From Bacteroidota bacterium (GTDB taxonomy: Bacteria > Bacteroidota > Bacteroidia > 2-12-FULL-35-15), in assembly GCA_947476185.1 (NCBI GenBank), contig CANJPX010000007.1, positions 21,590 to 85,589 of the forward strand: a DNA stretch of 64,000 nt, in the 5' to 3' direction. The notes beneath the pieces were generated by a model, which saw nothing but the letters and a program-made list of their open reading frames with translations, made no database searches and had not been told where the DNA came from. The position numbers and the translations under genes were made by a program. Of this stretch, positions 9,306 through 19,075 are shown one piece after another; position 1 is the stretch's first letter, and every line of letters starts with the position of its first letter.

Positions 9306-10655
9306 TCAAGATGATTTATTTTCACGCATAAGATAATATGTAATTAATAAAAAACTGACAAACTCAGGTAAATAAGCAATTCTAAATCGCACCAACGCAC
9401 CAAAGTTCGCTGTCGAAAGACCAACAATCAATGAAAAGAAAACCGAATAAATAATACAAAACAACAACAAAGGATTGCCTGAAATGATTTTAATTAATTT
9501 CCTAAATTTAAATTTCATTATTATAAAAACACTTATTAATAAATAAATAAAATTCTCGATTCCTGACAATAACATTACAACATTTTTAGATTCCCACAGA
9601 AACGGTCTGTATAATCCAGCAGTTATTGCTGCAGGGGAAACCCCCATAGCTCCAGCGATTGTAGGTTCATAAGTTCCAATATCAAAAGAGTTCCCTGAAT
9701 AATAACTTTGTTTGAGATCTGATTGTTTCTCTGATGCTTCATATAGTAATTTATTTATATCAAAGCCGCCAATACTGGTTAATATAAAAAAGCCTATCAA
9801 CAAACTAGACAAAAGGCCAACAGGAATAATTAAATAACGAATTAATATATTTTTGATATTCAATATTTTTTCGTAAAAAATCCAAACAATTGAACCAGGA
9901 AGTAAGGTGTATAAAATGTATGGCTTTATTGAAAGTATCACAAAGACAATAATTATTAATAATAAAAAATTTTTGATAGGCTTTTCCCTGATAATAAATA
10001 ATTTATAAAAAATATAAATATACCAACATGATGCAGATAAGGTGATTGTATCTTTTAATATCCCGGACCCCCAAAAAACAACAGAAGGAAGAAATAAAAT
10101 TGCCACAGCTAATTGTTTATAATACTTTAGGTAGTGATTTGAAAAAACAATATACAACCTCCAAATACCTGCAAAAGAAGCCCAAGAAAACAATATTGTT
10201 GTCAACATATATCCCTTAAATGACAAAAGCATAAAGGGTACTAATAATTTTATCACAAAAAAAGTTTTTTGGTCGTAGAACATATATGCCCATGGGTATC
10301 CTGTGGTTTTCCCGTTAAAAAGAAAGTAGTTTTCAACACTAGGTCCTTCGGACATTACCTTAAAAAAATCTAAAGGCTTTTCAAGAAACAAATTTGTTAG
10401 TGCCCTTGCGCTCTCAAAATAGGAAATTGTATCTCCACCTTTATAAACATATATATAAACCAAACAAAAAACAATTGCTCCAATAAGTTTAACAAAAACA
10501 CCCAATGTGTAAAACTTATAAATAGGATATTTTTTTATATTTTTTTGTTGTATCCAGTAAGAAATAAGCAAAATAAAAAAAATATAAATAGGAAAAGAAA
10601 TGTATTCTGATAATTCAAGATTATCCAAATAGCCAAAATTCTTAATCTCATTCAT
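9306..10655 (-). CDS. polytopic membrane protein, possibly a glycan polymerase or GT-C enzyme
   Basis: A 449-residue protein with about ten hydrophobic segments. Two motifs stand out: YKGGDTISYF after the second or third membrane segment and SGILKDT about 100 residues later. Acidic GGDT-type loops occur in GT-C glycosyltransferases and Wzy-like polymerases, so a glycan-assembly role fits the context, but I do not recognise the family with certainty. It faces the methyltransferase gene tail to tail with only 2 bases between, and is the only minus-strand gene of the cluster. Confidence 0.6.
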   Translation of the reverse strand: MNEIKNFGYLDNLELSEYISFPIYIFFILLISYWIQQKNIKKYPIYKFYTLGVFVKLIGAIVFCLVYIYVYKGGDTISYFESARALTNLFLEKPLDFFKVMSEGPSVENYFLFNGKTTGYPWAYMFYDQKTFFVIKLLVPFMLLSFKGYMLTTILFSWASFAGIWRLYIVFSNHYLKYYKQLAVAILFLPSVVFWGSGILKDTITLSASCWYIYIFYKLFIIREKPIKNFLLLIIIVFVILSIKPYILYTLLPGSIVWIFYEKILNIKNILIRYLIIPVGLLSSLLIGFFILTSIGGFDINKLLYEASEKQSDLKQSYYSGNSFDIGTYEPTIAGAMGVSPAAITAGLYRPFLWESKNVVMLLSGIENFIYLLISVFIIMKFKFRKLIKIISGNPLLLFCIIYSVFFSLIVGLSTANFGALVRFRIAYLPEFVSFLLITYYLMRENKSS

Positions 10656-10871
10656 CAGATACTGTATTATTTAGTTGGGATTAATATAAACTTAAACAGA
10701 TCTCAAATTAATCCAATAATTTAGGTCATAAGTAGACAATATAACTCACTTTAACAACCAAAAATAAGAATTTTACCATTTCGCCACCCTTCTTATTTAT
10801 ATTTCAAGACTTAATGCCATTTCAATTAAACAGCATAAATTGTTAACTTTACAATAAATTAAGCTACTTGT

Positions 10872-13091
10872 ATGGAAGAACAACCTGTCATTAATATTGA
10901 AGCAGAAAAAAAAGAAATATTAAAACGTTATCGGGCACTTTTACATGCCTGTAAGCGGACACTTGAAAAAGGTGATAAACTTCTTATCCGGAAGGCCTTC
11001 GATATTTCATTGGAAGCGCATAAAAATATGCGGAGAAAATCGGGAGAGCCATACATCTACCACCCTATTGCCGTTGCCCATATTTGTGCTGAAGAAATTG
11101 GTTTGGGAACAACATCTGTTGTTTGTGCCCTGTTGCACGATGTTGTTGAAGATACCGACCTTACACTTGAAGACATCAAGGGGTTATTCGGGGCCAAAGA
11201 AGCGAAGATCATTGATGGATTAACCAAAATTTCAGGTGTTTTTGATCAAGGTTCATCTTTACAAGCTGAGAATTTCAGGAAAATGCTTCTTACCCTTTCT
11301 GATGATGTTCGTGTGATCCTGATAAAACTTGCTGACCGCCTTCATAACATGCGCACACTCGAAAGCATGAAGCGCGACAAACAATTAAAAATAGCCTCTG
11401 AAACACTTTATCTTTATGCTCCTTTAGCTCACCGCTTAGGTTTAAATGCTATTAAAACAGAACTTGAAGACCTTGGTTTAAAATTCACAGAACCTGAACT
11501 ATTTAACGATATTGAACAACGACTAAGAGAATCTGAACCGGAGCGCAAAAAATTTATCAGCAAATTTATGGTTCCGATAAAAGAAATTTTAGAGGAGCAA
11601 GGATTAAAAACAAAAATTATTGGTCGGCCAAAATCCATTTTCTCGATCAATAGTAAAATGAAAAACAAAGGTGTTCCTTTTGAAGAAATTTACGACTTAT
11701 TTGCTATCCGTATTGTTATTGATACGCCTCCCGAAAATGAAAAAACAGATTGTTGGCGGGTTTATTCTACCGTAACAGATTTCTACCATCCTAGTCCGGA
11801 TAGGCTCCGCGATTGGATCTCGACGCCAAAGGCAAACGGATATGAAAGCTTGCATACCACTGTTATGGGACCTGAAGGTAAATGGGTGGAAGTCCAGATC
11901 CGTACAGTGCGTATGGATGAATTAGCAGAAAAAGGATATGCGGCACATTGGAAATATAAAGATAGTGCAAACGAAAGTCAGCTGGACGACTGGATTCGCA
12001 AGATCCGTGAGATACTTGAGAGTCCGGAAGAAAATGCAATGGAATTTTTAGATGATTTTAAATTAAATTTATTTGCTGACGAAATTTTCGCTTTTACTCC
12101 TAAAGGAGAAATGAAAACCTTACCAATAAATGCCACTGCCTTAGATTTCGCATTTGATATCCATACTAAGGTTGGAGAAAAATGTATCGGGGCGAAAGTA
12201 AACCATAAACTTGTTCCGCTGAGTTATAAATTAAAGAGCGGGGATCAGATAGAAATACTTACATCCAACAAGCAGACCCCAAAAGAAGATTGGTTGGGAT
12301 ATGTTGTTACTGCCCGTGCAAAATCAAAAATAAAAAATGCACTGAAGGAAGAAAGAAAAAAAGTTTCGGAAGATGGAAGAGATATGCTTGAACGGAAATT
12401 CAATCATTTAAAAATAGATTTTACTATTTCCAATATCAATGAATTAGCCAATTTCTTTAAGTTACCGAGTAGTCAGGAACTTTTTTATCGTGTTGCAGTT
12501 GGGAATATTAATCTAAAACATCTTAAAGATTTCCGACAAGAACATGGAAAAATTATCCACAAATCTGGCAATATCAAAAAAACAGAAACTACTCAATCAT
12601 TAGAACAATTGGTAACTGCGGCACGAGGGAAATCCGACATGCTGGTGATTGGAGAGAATTTGCAAAAGATAGATTATAAACTTTCGCCATGCTGTACCCC
12701 TATTCCAGGTGATGATGTATTTGGTTTCATAACAATTAATGAAGGAATAAAGATACATCGTGTTAATTGTCCGAATGCGATTCAATTATTATCAAACTAC
12801 TCCTATCGCGTAGTAAAAGCTAAATGGACGAGCAAGGAATTAATTTCATTCTTATCCGGAATAAAAATTACAGGAATTGATGAAGTGGGGTTGGTAAACA
12901 ATATCACAAAAATTATTTCAAATGAACTGAATGTTAATATGCGTTCAATTAGTTTTGACACCAATGATGGAACTTTTGAAGGAACGGTAATGGTTTTTGT
13001 TCAGGACACGAATCACCTAACCGAATTAATGAAAAAACTCAAAAAAGTAAATGGTGTATTGAGTGTTACCCGGATCGATGGGAACAACTAA
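10872..13091 (+). CDS. bifunctional (p)ppGpp synthetase/hydrolase, Rel/SpoT family
   Basis: Makes and degrades the stringent-response alarmone. This 739-residue long RSH protein has all expected domains. The HD hydrolase has HPIAVAHI, the intact LLHDVVEDT near residue 90 and DRLHNMRTLE. The synthetase begins around residue 250 (GRPKSIFSINSKM, FEEIYDLFAIRIV). A TGS domain lies near 400-465, a conserved-cysteine region LSPCCTPIPGDDV near 615, and a C-terminal ACT domain follows (GIDEVGLVNNITKII). With both catalytic halves intact and no other RSH seen, it is probably the bifunctional Rel. A possible -7 element TAACTTTAC lies at 10844-10852. Confidence 0.95.
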   Translation: MEEQPVINIEAEKKEILKRYRALLHACKRTLEKGDKLLIRKAFDISLEAHKNMRRKSGEPYIYHPIAVAHICAEEIGLGTTSVVCALLHDVVEDTDLTLEDIKGLFGAKEAKIIDGLTKISGVFDQGSSLQAENFRKMLLTLSDDVRVILIKLADRLHNMRTLESMKRDKQLKIASETLYLYAPLAHRLGLNAIKTELEDLGLKFTEPELFNDIEQRLRESEPERKKFISKFMVPIKEILEEQGLKTKIIGRPKSIFSINSKMKNKGVPFEEIYDLFAIRIVIDTPPENEKTDCWRVYSTVTDFYHPSPDRLRDWISTPKANGYESLHTTVMGPEGKWVEVQIRTVRMDELAEKGYAAHWKYKDSANESQLDDWIRKIREILESPEENAMEFLDDFKLNLFADEIFAFTPKGEMKTLPINATALDFAFDIHTKVGEKCIGAKVNHKLVPLSYKLKSGDQIEILTSNKQTPKEDWLGYVVTARAKSKIKNALKEERKKVSEDGRDMLERKFNHLKIDFTISNINELANFFKLPSSQELFYRVAVGNINLKHLKDFRQEHGKIIHKSGNIKKTETTQSLEQLVTAARGKSDMLVIGENLQKIDYKLSPCCTPIPGDDVFGFITINEGIKIHRVNCPNAIQLLSNYSYRVVKAKWTSKELISFLSGIKITGIDEVGLVNNITKIISNELNVNMRSISFDTNDGTFEGTVMVFVQDTNHLTELMKKLKKVNGVLSVTRIDGNN

Positions 13092-13220
13092 TAATAATCG
13101 ATTTTTCAAGGCCAAATACCTCATTTACAGAACATTTAGCGCATTTTATTTTGTGAATATCTTTAGGAAACAAAACCGATAATTTTCGTAATTTTATACC
13201 TCAAATTTTAAAAGACCAGT

Positions 13221-13703
13221 ATGTCTGCTATTGATACGAAAGAAACGGTAAAACAAATTTTTTCTGAATATTTAGAAAATCATGGTCATAGAAAGACGCC
13301 AGAACGTTTTACTATTCTAAGTGAGATCTATTCGCATAACGGCCATTTTGATATCGAATCACTTTACATTCACATGAAAAACAAAAAGTATCGTGTGAGT
13401 CGAGCAACACTATACAATACCATTGAACTGTTATTAAATTGCAACCTGGTTACCAAACATCAGTTTGGAAAGAACCTTGCTCAATTTGAAAAATCATACG
13501 AATTCAAACAACATGATCATTTAATTTGTCAGGATTGCGGTGAAGTATTAGAATTTTGTGATCCACGCATACAGCAAATTCAAAAGATGGCGGATGAACT
13601 GCTGGAGTTTGATATCAGCCATCACTCACTTACATTTTACGGCAAATGCAAAAAACTAGCAAAAAATGGGGTTTGTGATAATAAAAAATCAAAAGAAAAA
13701 TAA
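13221..13703 (+). CDS. Fur-family metal-dependent transcriptional repressor
   Basis: A 160-residue Fur superfamily protein. The winged helix covers about residues 15-85 ([14 protein letters not shown], then [12 protein letters not shown] as recognition helix). The dimerisation and metal domain has [12 protein letters not shown] with one CxxC pair, and a C-terminal C-x7-C pair that could complete the structural zinc site. The family senses iron, zinc, manganese or peroxide; subtype cannot be assigned from sequence alone. It lies 8 bases upstream of a STAS gene and is probably co-transcribed with it. Confidence 0.9.
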   Translation: MSAIDTKETVKQIFSEYLENHGHRKTPERFTILSEIYSHNGHFDIESLYIHMKNKKYRVSRATLYNTIELLLNCNLVTKHQFGKNLAQFEKSYEFKQHDHLICQDCGEVLEFCDPRIQQIQKMADELLEFDISHHSLTFYGKCKKLAKNGVCDNKKSKEK

Positions 13704-13711
13704 TAGTTCCT

Positions 13712-14059
13712 ATGATATTTAGTTATAAATCAAGCAGACAAAATTCGGTCAATGTTTTTCTTCTATATGGAGAATTAATTGATCGGGGCCAAGCTAACGG
13801 TATTCTCGAAGAAATTGAAGAAGGAATTGAAAAAGGCGAAAACAAGATCCTTTTAAATTTGGCTGATTTGAAATACTTGAACAGCAGTGGCCTTAATGTG
13901 ATCATCAATATCCTTACCAAAGCACGTAAGTCAAGCGGAGATGTTGCAATATGCAATGTAAACAAAAAAATTACAGAGCTTTTGATCATTACAAAATTAA
14001 ACAGCGTATTCAATTTATGTGATAGCGTTGAAGAAGGAATAGAAATATTAAATAAATAG
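13712..14059 (+). CDS. STAS-domain protein (anti-sigma factor antagonist type)
   Basis: A 115-residue single STAS domain. The segment LNLADLKYLNSSGLNVIINIL contains the conserved Ser before Gly-Leu that SpoIIAA-like proteins use as a phosphorylation switch for partner binding to an anti-sigma kinase. No kinase or sigma factor gene lies nearby, so the partner is unknown. It follows the Fur-type gene by 8 bases and precedes purA by 76 bases. Confidence 0.85.
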   Translation: MIFSYKSSRQNSVNVFLLYGELIDRGQANGILEEIEEGIEKGENKILLNLADLKYLNSSGLNVIINILTKARKSSGDVAICNVNKKITELLIITKLNSVFNLCDSVEEGIEILNK

Positions 14060-14135
14060 CCAAAGTTTTATTTATTCAAATCTTTGTAAAATAGAAAGAG
14101 TATAAAATTCGTATTAATAAGTTATTCACAGATAA

Positions 14136-15416
14136 ATGAAAGTAGATGTATTATTAGGTCTTCAATGGGGAGACGAAGGAAAAGGAAAAATTGTTGATGT
14201 TTTAACACCAAAATATGACATCATAGGCCGCTTTCAAGGTGGGCCGAATGCAGGACATACATTGGAATTCAATGGAATTAAACATGTTTTAAGAACGATC
14301 CCTTCCGGAATTTTTCATGAGAAATCAATTAACATCATTGGAAATGGTGTTGTGATCGACCCTGTTGTTCTTCTTTCCGAAATTGAGGCTTTGATAAAAA
14401 TGGGTGTAGATGTAAAGTCGAAACTTTTACTTTCTACCAAAGCCCACCTGATCCTTCCTACTCATCGATTGCTTGATGCCGCATCCGAAGCTGCAAAGGG
14501 GAAAGAAAAAATTGGTTCTACTTTAAAAGGTATCGGACCAACCTATATGGATAAAACAGGTCGAAATGGAATTCGTGTCGGAGATATTTTATTACCTAAT
14601 TTCAAAGAAAAATATAATGCCCTTGTTGAAAAACACAAACAAATATTAAGTCATCATAATTTTGCATACGACCTTTCAGCAATGGAACCTGAATGGTTTA
14701 AGGCGATTGAGGACCTAAAAGCGTTTCAGCAAATAGAAAGCGAACATTACATCAACGATGCTTTTAAAAACAACAAAGCAATATTAGCAGAAGGAGCGCA
14801 AGGCTCATTGCTTGATATCGATTTTGGATCTTATCCTTTTGTAACCTCTTCCAATACAATTTGTGCAGGAGCTTGCACAGGATTAGGCATTGCTCCAAAC
14901 CGTATCGGGAAAGTATTTGGAATTTTCAAAGCATACTGCACACGTGTTGGAAGCGGTCCTTTCCCTACAGAATTATTTGATGAAGTTGGAGATAATATCA
15001 GGAATAAAGGACGTGAATTTGGTTCAGTAACAGGCCGACCAAGAAGAACGGGATGGTTAGATCTACCGGCATTAAAATATGCTGTAATGATTAATGGCGT
15101 TACAGAATTAATGATGATGAAAGCTGATATCTTGAGCGGTTTCGAAACCATACAAGTTTGTACACATTATAACTATCAAGGTAAAAAAATTGATTATTTA
15201 CCTTATGATTGTTCAGCAGAATTACTTTCGCCTGTATATACTTCATTAAAGGGCTGGAACCAGGATCTTACCGGCTTAAACAATCCGGAACAAATGCCGG
15301 AAGCATTAAATGCATACATTGCATTTATTGAAAAAGAAGTTGGCGTTCCTATATCTATCGTTTCCGTTGGTCCTGACCGAACACAAACCTTAATGCGTAA
15401 AAAAGAGTTGGTATAG
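14136..15416 (+). CDS. purA: adenylosuccinate synthetase
   Basis: Condenses IMP and aspartate with GTP hydrolysis to adenylosuccinate, the first committed step to AMP. The 426-residue length is normal for the family. GLQWGDEGKGKIVD (residues 6-19) contains the P-loop and catalytic Asp; NAGHT and GSTLKGIGPTYMDKTGR follow, and the later GRPRRTGWLDLPAL is the IMP/GTP loop. The gene stands in the same direction as the STAS and OstA genes, with 76- and 76-base gaps. Confidence 0.97.
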   Translation: MKVDVLLGLQWGDEGKGKIVDVLTPKYDIIGRFQGGPNAGHTLEFNGIKHVLRTIPSGIFHEKSINIIGNGVVIDPVVLLSEIEALIKMGVDVKSKLLLSTKAHLILPTHRLLDAASEAAKGKEKIGSTLKGIGPTYMDKTGRNGIRVGDILLPNFKEKYNALVEKHKQILSHHNFAYDLSAMEPEWFKAIEDLKAFQQIESEHYINDAFKNNKAILAEGAQGSLLDIDFGSYPFVTSSNTICAGACTGLGIAPNRIGKVFGIFKAYCTRVGSGPFPTELFDEVGDNIRNKGREFGSVTGRPRRTGWLDLPALKYAVMINGVTELMMMKADILSGFETIQVCTHYNYQGKKIDYLPYDCSAELLSPVYTSLKGWNQDLTGLNNPEQMPEALNAYIAFIEKEVGVPISIVSVGPDRTQTLMRKKELV

Positions 15417-15492
15417 TAATTGCCTTAATAGCAACAGTATTTATACCATAAAAATGATCTATACAGGAAATAAAAATTTGATCAAAAATAAA

Positions 15493-17130
15493 ATGAGGTC
15501 TTTTTTATTTCCTGTTTTTTATTTATTTTTTTTTACCACATCCCTTTTATCCTATTCACAAAGTTCTGTAAAAACCGGTGGTAAAAAGATCATGATCGAG
15601 CATGCCGGCTCTTTGCAATTCGCAAACAACCTTGGAAATGGTGCTCAGCGGCTAATAGGAGACGTCAGATTCCGACAGGATAATGCATTGATGTTTTGTG
15701 ATAGTGCCTATTTATATAAAGATAATTCATTGGATGCTTTCGGACATATTCATATTCAGCAAGGCGATAGCATCCACTTGTATGGCGACCTCTTAAAATA
15801 CAATGGAAATACTAAAAAAGCTTTAATCACTAAAAATGTTGTGGTAAATAAAGGCGACATGCAATTAACCACCGATGAGTTAAATTACGATATAACTTCG
15901 GGGGTCGGTTATTATGTAACTCCTGCACGTATAATAAATAAAGAGAACACGCTTACAAGTAACACAGGGTATTTCTTTTCAAAAAGTAATGACCTCACTT
16001 TCAGAAAAAATGTAGTCCTTACGAACCCACAATTTGTGATCAATTGTGATACGATGCGCTATAATACATCCTCCAAAATAACATACTTTATTGGTCCTAC
16101 GACAATAAAAAGCAAGGATAATCTGATCTATGCAGAAGATGGGTGGTATGATACATTCAAAGACCAATCACGTTTCAGTAAAAATTCATATATCATTACG
16201 AAAGAACAAAAAATGTATGGAGATAGTTTGTATTACGATAGAAAAAATGGAATAGGCAGGGCAATAAAAAATGTTCAAATAATTGACACCACGCAAAATA
16301 TAGATATTAAGGGAGCATATGCTATTCATTATGAATTTAAAGACCTTTCAATTGTTACCGGGAATGCATTATTAACGCAAGTCTACGAAAAAGACACTTT
16401 ATTTCTTCATGCTGACACTTTAAAAGCGATCGGCAATTCGAATGTAAAAAACAAAAATGCAAATGCCTTAGCGCCTAAGGGAAAACCATTGCTTCCAAAA
16501 CAAAAGATCAAAGAAATGAAGATCGCAGGAGAGGATACTACTTATTATTATGAACCGGGAAAAGCAGATAACCAGCAATTGTTTGCCTACCACAAAGTGA
16601 AATTTTATAAAAAAGATATTCAGGGAAAATGTGATTCGTTATATTATAGCATGAAAGATTCTACCATGCACCTATTTGGTCAACCGGTTCTATGGTCGGA
16701 TGAAAATCAACTAACCGCAGATAGCATTAAAGTAATTACTGGGAGTAAATCCATTCATTCTATCGAATTAAAAGGAGCTGCATTTATCGTTTCTGAGGAA
16801 GATAGCATTCGCTTTAATCAGATCAGGGGAAAGGTAATGAAAGGCTATTTCCAAAAGAACAAATTATATCTAGTGAATGTTGAAGGAAACGGACAAACAC
16901 TTTATTTTGCTAAAGATAAAAAAGAATTAAAGGCGGTAAACAGGGCTGATTGTAGCGACCTAAGAGTATACTTCAAAGACAATAAAGTAAATAAGATCAC
17001 TTTTATTACAAAACCCGATGCAACACTTTTTCCCTTGGATCAAGTGGACGTGAAAGAACTAAAATTGAAAGATTTCAATTGGAGAAAAAAAGACAGACCT
17101 CTTTCATCTAAAGAGATCTTTTACTGGTAA
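15493..17130 (+). CDS. OstA/LptA-like lipopolysaccharide transport protein
   Basis: A secreted or periplasmic protein of 545 residues built of repeated beta-strand units of the OstA (LptA/LptD N-domain) type, for example MFCDSAYLYKDNSLDAFGHI and later YGDLLKYNGNTKKALI. A signal peptide (MRSFLFPVFYLFFFTTSLLSYSQ) supports the ATG at 15493; an in-frame ATG at 15454 would put charged residues before it. In Bacteroidota such OstA-like proteins are thought to bridge LPS to LptD, and an LptD-like gene is at 22858 in this window. Confidence 0.8.
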   Translation: MRSFLFPVFYLFFFTTSLLSYSQSSVKTGGKKIMIEHAGSLQFANNLGNGAQRLIGDVRFRQDNALMFCDSAYLYKDNSLDAFGHIHIQQGDSIHLYGDLLKYNGNTKKALITKNVVVNKGDMQLTTDELNYDITSGVGYYVTPARIINKENTLTSNTGYFFSKSNDLTFRKNVVLTNPQFVINCDTMRYNTSSKITYFIGPTTIKSKDNLIYAEDGWYDTFKDQSRFSKNSYIITKEQKMYGDSLYYDRKNGIGRAIKNVQIIDTTQNIDIKGAYAIHYEFKDLSIVTGNALLTQVYEKDTLFLHADTLKAIGNSNVKNKNANALAPKGKPLLPKQKIKEMKIAGEDTTYYYEPGKADNQQLFAYHKVKFYKKDIQGKCDSLYYSMKDSTMHLFGQPVLWSDENQLTADSIKVITGSKSIHSIELKGAAFIVSEEDSIRFNQIRGKVMKGYFQKNKLYLVNVEGNGQTLYFAKDKKELKAVNRADCSDLRVYFKDNKVNKITFITKPDATLFPLDQVDVKELKLKDFNWRKKDRPLSSKEIFYW

Positions 17131-17190
17131 TTAATTTAATTTTAAGGATGAGCGTTATTTTACATTGAAAATATAACAAAAAATCAATCT

Positions 17191-17676
17191 ATGAAAATAT
17201 TAATGTATGCCTTCTTATTGCTTATCGCACCCTGCAATAGTTCAAAAAATATTGCTAAAACACCAGAGCAGAATAACAGTAAAGTCGTTATTATTTTTCA
17301 AACTACCGCTTGCTTTGGTCGCTGCCCTATTTACACATTAACTATTAACGGAGAATCTAATACGGCTACATTTATTGGTGAAAGAGACACAGAAAAAATT
17401 GGAACCTATACCAGATCCATTTCAGAAAAAGAATTAAGTGTTTTCGTGAAGGCTTTTGAAGATTCGAATTTTAATTCTTTGAACGATGAATATCCCGGTA
17501 CTATAACCGACTTTCCATATAAGTATATCACCTATACTAATAATGGAAAAACAAAAAAAATAAAAGAAAGAAGCGGTGCACCGAAAGAGTTGACCGATTT
17601 AGAAAAACTATTAAGCAATTATGCAAACAGCGAAGATTGGAAAAAAACAGAAGGCTCTTCAAATTCTAAAGATTGA
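17191..17676 (+). CDS. DUF6438-like secreted protein
   Basis: A 161-residue protein with a short hydrophobic leader ending in a cysteine (LLLIAPC, residue 16), which could be a relaxed Bacteroidetes lipobox. The core motif CFGRCPIYTLTI near residue 48 and the downstream YKYITYTNNGKTKKIKE resemble the DUF6438 family, whose function is unknown. The gene converges with the next minus-strand gene, the stops being 3 bases apart. Confidence 0.65.
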   Translation: MKILMYAFLLLIAPCNSSKNIAKTPEQNNSKVVIIFQTTACFGRCPIYTLTINGESNTATFIGERDTEKIGTYTRSISEKELSVFVKAFEDSNFNSLNDEYPGTITDFPYKYITYTNNGKTKKIKERSGAPKELTDLEKLLSNYANSEDWKKTEGSSNSKD

Positions 17677-17679
17677 GAA

Positions 17680-18162
17680 CTAAGCCAGCACCCTGTTTTG
17701 CCAGCTATTTTTTAAAGGCACTTCCCATTCCCAATCGAAAGCAGATTTAGTTGTTACCATATTATTAAAAACAATTGTGGCTTCATTTACAAGACCTTGT
17801 GAGGCAAGTTTTTCGAAATCAGATAATTTACAAACAAAAATTTCATTTCCTTTCCTATAGGCAACCTGCATCCTATCGAATAAATCCAAATTCATTTTTT
17901 GCTCCAATCCTTTGAAAAACCGGATCGAAGTATCGATACTACATCCACTTGCCATTGCCTGTTTTTCATCAACAGCGATCACTATGAACAAATTATGCAA
18001 AACATCAAAACTTGCTTTTAAACTTGCTTCATGAGCTACCCATTCCGAAATAAAATGCATTCCTGCATTCTCAATTTCCTTCACCTCAGCATCGGATAAC
18101 ACTCTGTTACTTTGATAAACCCAAACACGGGCATCGGATGGCATTGTATTTAATGTTGTCAT
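17680..18162 (-). CDS. conserved Bacteroidota protein often labelled 'ABC transporter ATPase'
   Basis: A 160-residue soluble protein with no Walker A, signature or Walker B motif, so the name commonly given to homologues is not supported here. Conserved-looking segments are VWVYQSNRVLSDAEV at the N-terminus and WVAHEASLKASFDVLHNLFIVIAVDE in the middle. It follows the Fe-S protein gene at 18249 in the same direction and may be transcribed with the block 18249-22721. A short hairpin (GTCATCA arms, 18190-18210) lies in the gap between them but lacks a U-tract. Function unknown. Confidence 0.7.
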   Translation of the reverse strand: MTTLNTMPSDARVWVYQSNRVLSDAEVKEIENAGMHFISEWVAHEASLKASFDVLHNLFIVIAVDEKQAMASGCSIDTSIRFFKGLEQKMNLDLFDRMQVAYRKGNEIFVCKLSDFEKLASQGLVNEATIVFNNMVTTKSAFDWEWEVPLKNSWQNRVLA

Positions 18163-18248
18163 AAAATTGTATTGATATTGGATTTTGTTGTCATCATGAA
18201 CTTTGATGACAGTATAACTAAGATCTGTAATTCAATAATTCGTTTTAT

Positions 18249-19040
18249 TTATAAATCTTTAGCTTGAGCAATTAACTCAGCGACATCAAGAACTTTTACA
18301 GAATCTTCTTTATTAAAATGTTTCACTCCGTCTGTCATCATCGTATTGCAAAACGGACAACCAACAGCGATCACATCAGGGTTCAATGCTAATGCCTCTT
18401 CGCTCCTCTCGACATATATTTCTTTGCTTCCTTTTTCAGCCTCCTTAAACATTTGTGCTCCGCCTGCACCACAACACAAACCATTTTCGCGGGAACGTTT
18501 CATCTCCATCAATTCTGCTTCCAGGTTGATCATTACCGAACGTGGCGCTTCGTAAACATCATTTGCGCGCCCCAAATAACAGGGATCATGAAAAGTTATT
18601 TTTTTTCCTTTAAAACTTCCTCCTTCAATTTTTATTCTGCCTGTATTTAATAATCCCTGCAATAGTTCTGTATGATGGATCACTTCATAGTTCCCACCAA
18701 GAGAAGGATATTCATTTTTTAATGTATTCAAACAATGCGGACAACCTGTTACGATTTTCTTAACTTCATAACCATTCAAAATTGTAATATTATTCATTGC
18801 CTGCATTTGAAATAAAAACTCGTTTCCGGCACGCTTAGCTGGATCCCCGGTGCAACTTTCTTCTGTTCCAAGAACAGCAAATTTTACATTTGCATGATTT
18901 AAGATCTTGACAATGGCTTTGGTAATTTTTTTTGCCCGATCATCAAAACTACCGGCACATCCTACCCAAAATAAAATTTCAGGAGATTCGCCTTTCGCCT
19001 TATACTCGGCCATTGTTATCACATTCAATTTTTCGCTCAT
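18249..19040 (-). CDS. CCG-domain Fe-S protein (HdrB/GlpC/LutA-like)
   Basis: A 263-residue protein with two cysteine-rich CCG domains. The first has GCAGSFDDRAKK and GCPHCLNTL followed by HDPCYLGR; the second has CCGAGGAQMF and VGCPFCNTM. In heterodisulfide reductase HdrB and related succinate or lactate oxidoreductases these bind a non-cubane [4Fe-4S] cluster that handles thiols or passes electrons. It lies 35 bases downstream of the membrane dicluster protein gene, so the two probably form one electron-transfer complex with an unknown substrate. Confidence 0.85.
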   Translation of the reverse strand: MSEKLNVITMAEYKAKGESPEILFWVGCAGSFDDRAKKITKAIVKILNHANVKFAVLGTEESCTGDPAKRAGNEFLFQMQAMNNITILNGYEVKKIVTGCPHCLNTLKNEYPSLGGNYEVIHHTELLQGLLNTGRIKIEGGSFKGKKITFHDPCYLGRANDVYEAPRSVMINLEAELMEMKRSRENGLCCGAGGAQMFKEAEKGSKEIYVERSEEALALNPDVIAVGCPFCNTMMTDGVKHFNKEDSVKVLDVAELIAQAKDL

Positions 19041-19075
19041 TGCCTTAATTATTTTTCAGATCCCGCAAAAGATCA

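Noticed and set aside
18190..18210. A hairpin (GTCATCA/TGATGAC) as terminator between the Fe-S gene and the 17680-18162 gene
   Set aside because: The stem is only 7 bp and neither strand has a following T-run, so transcription probably continues.
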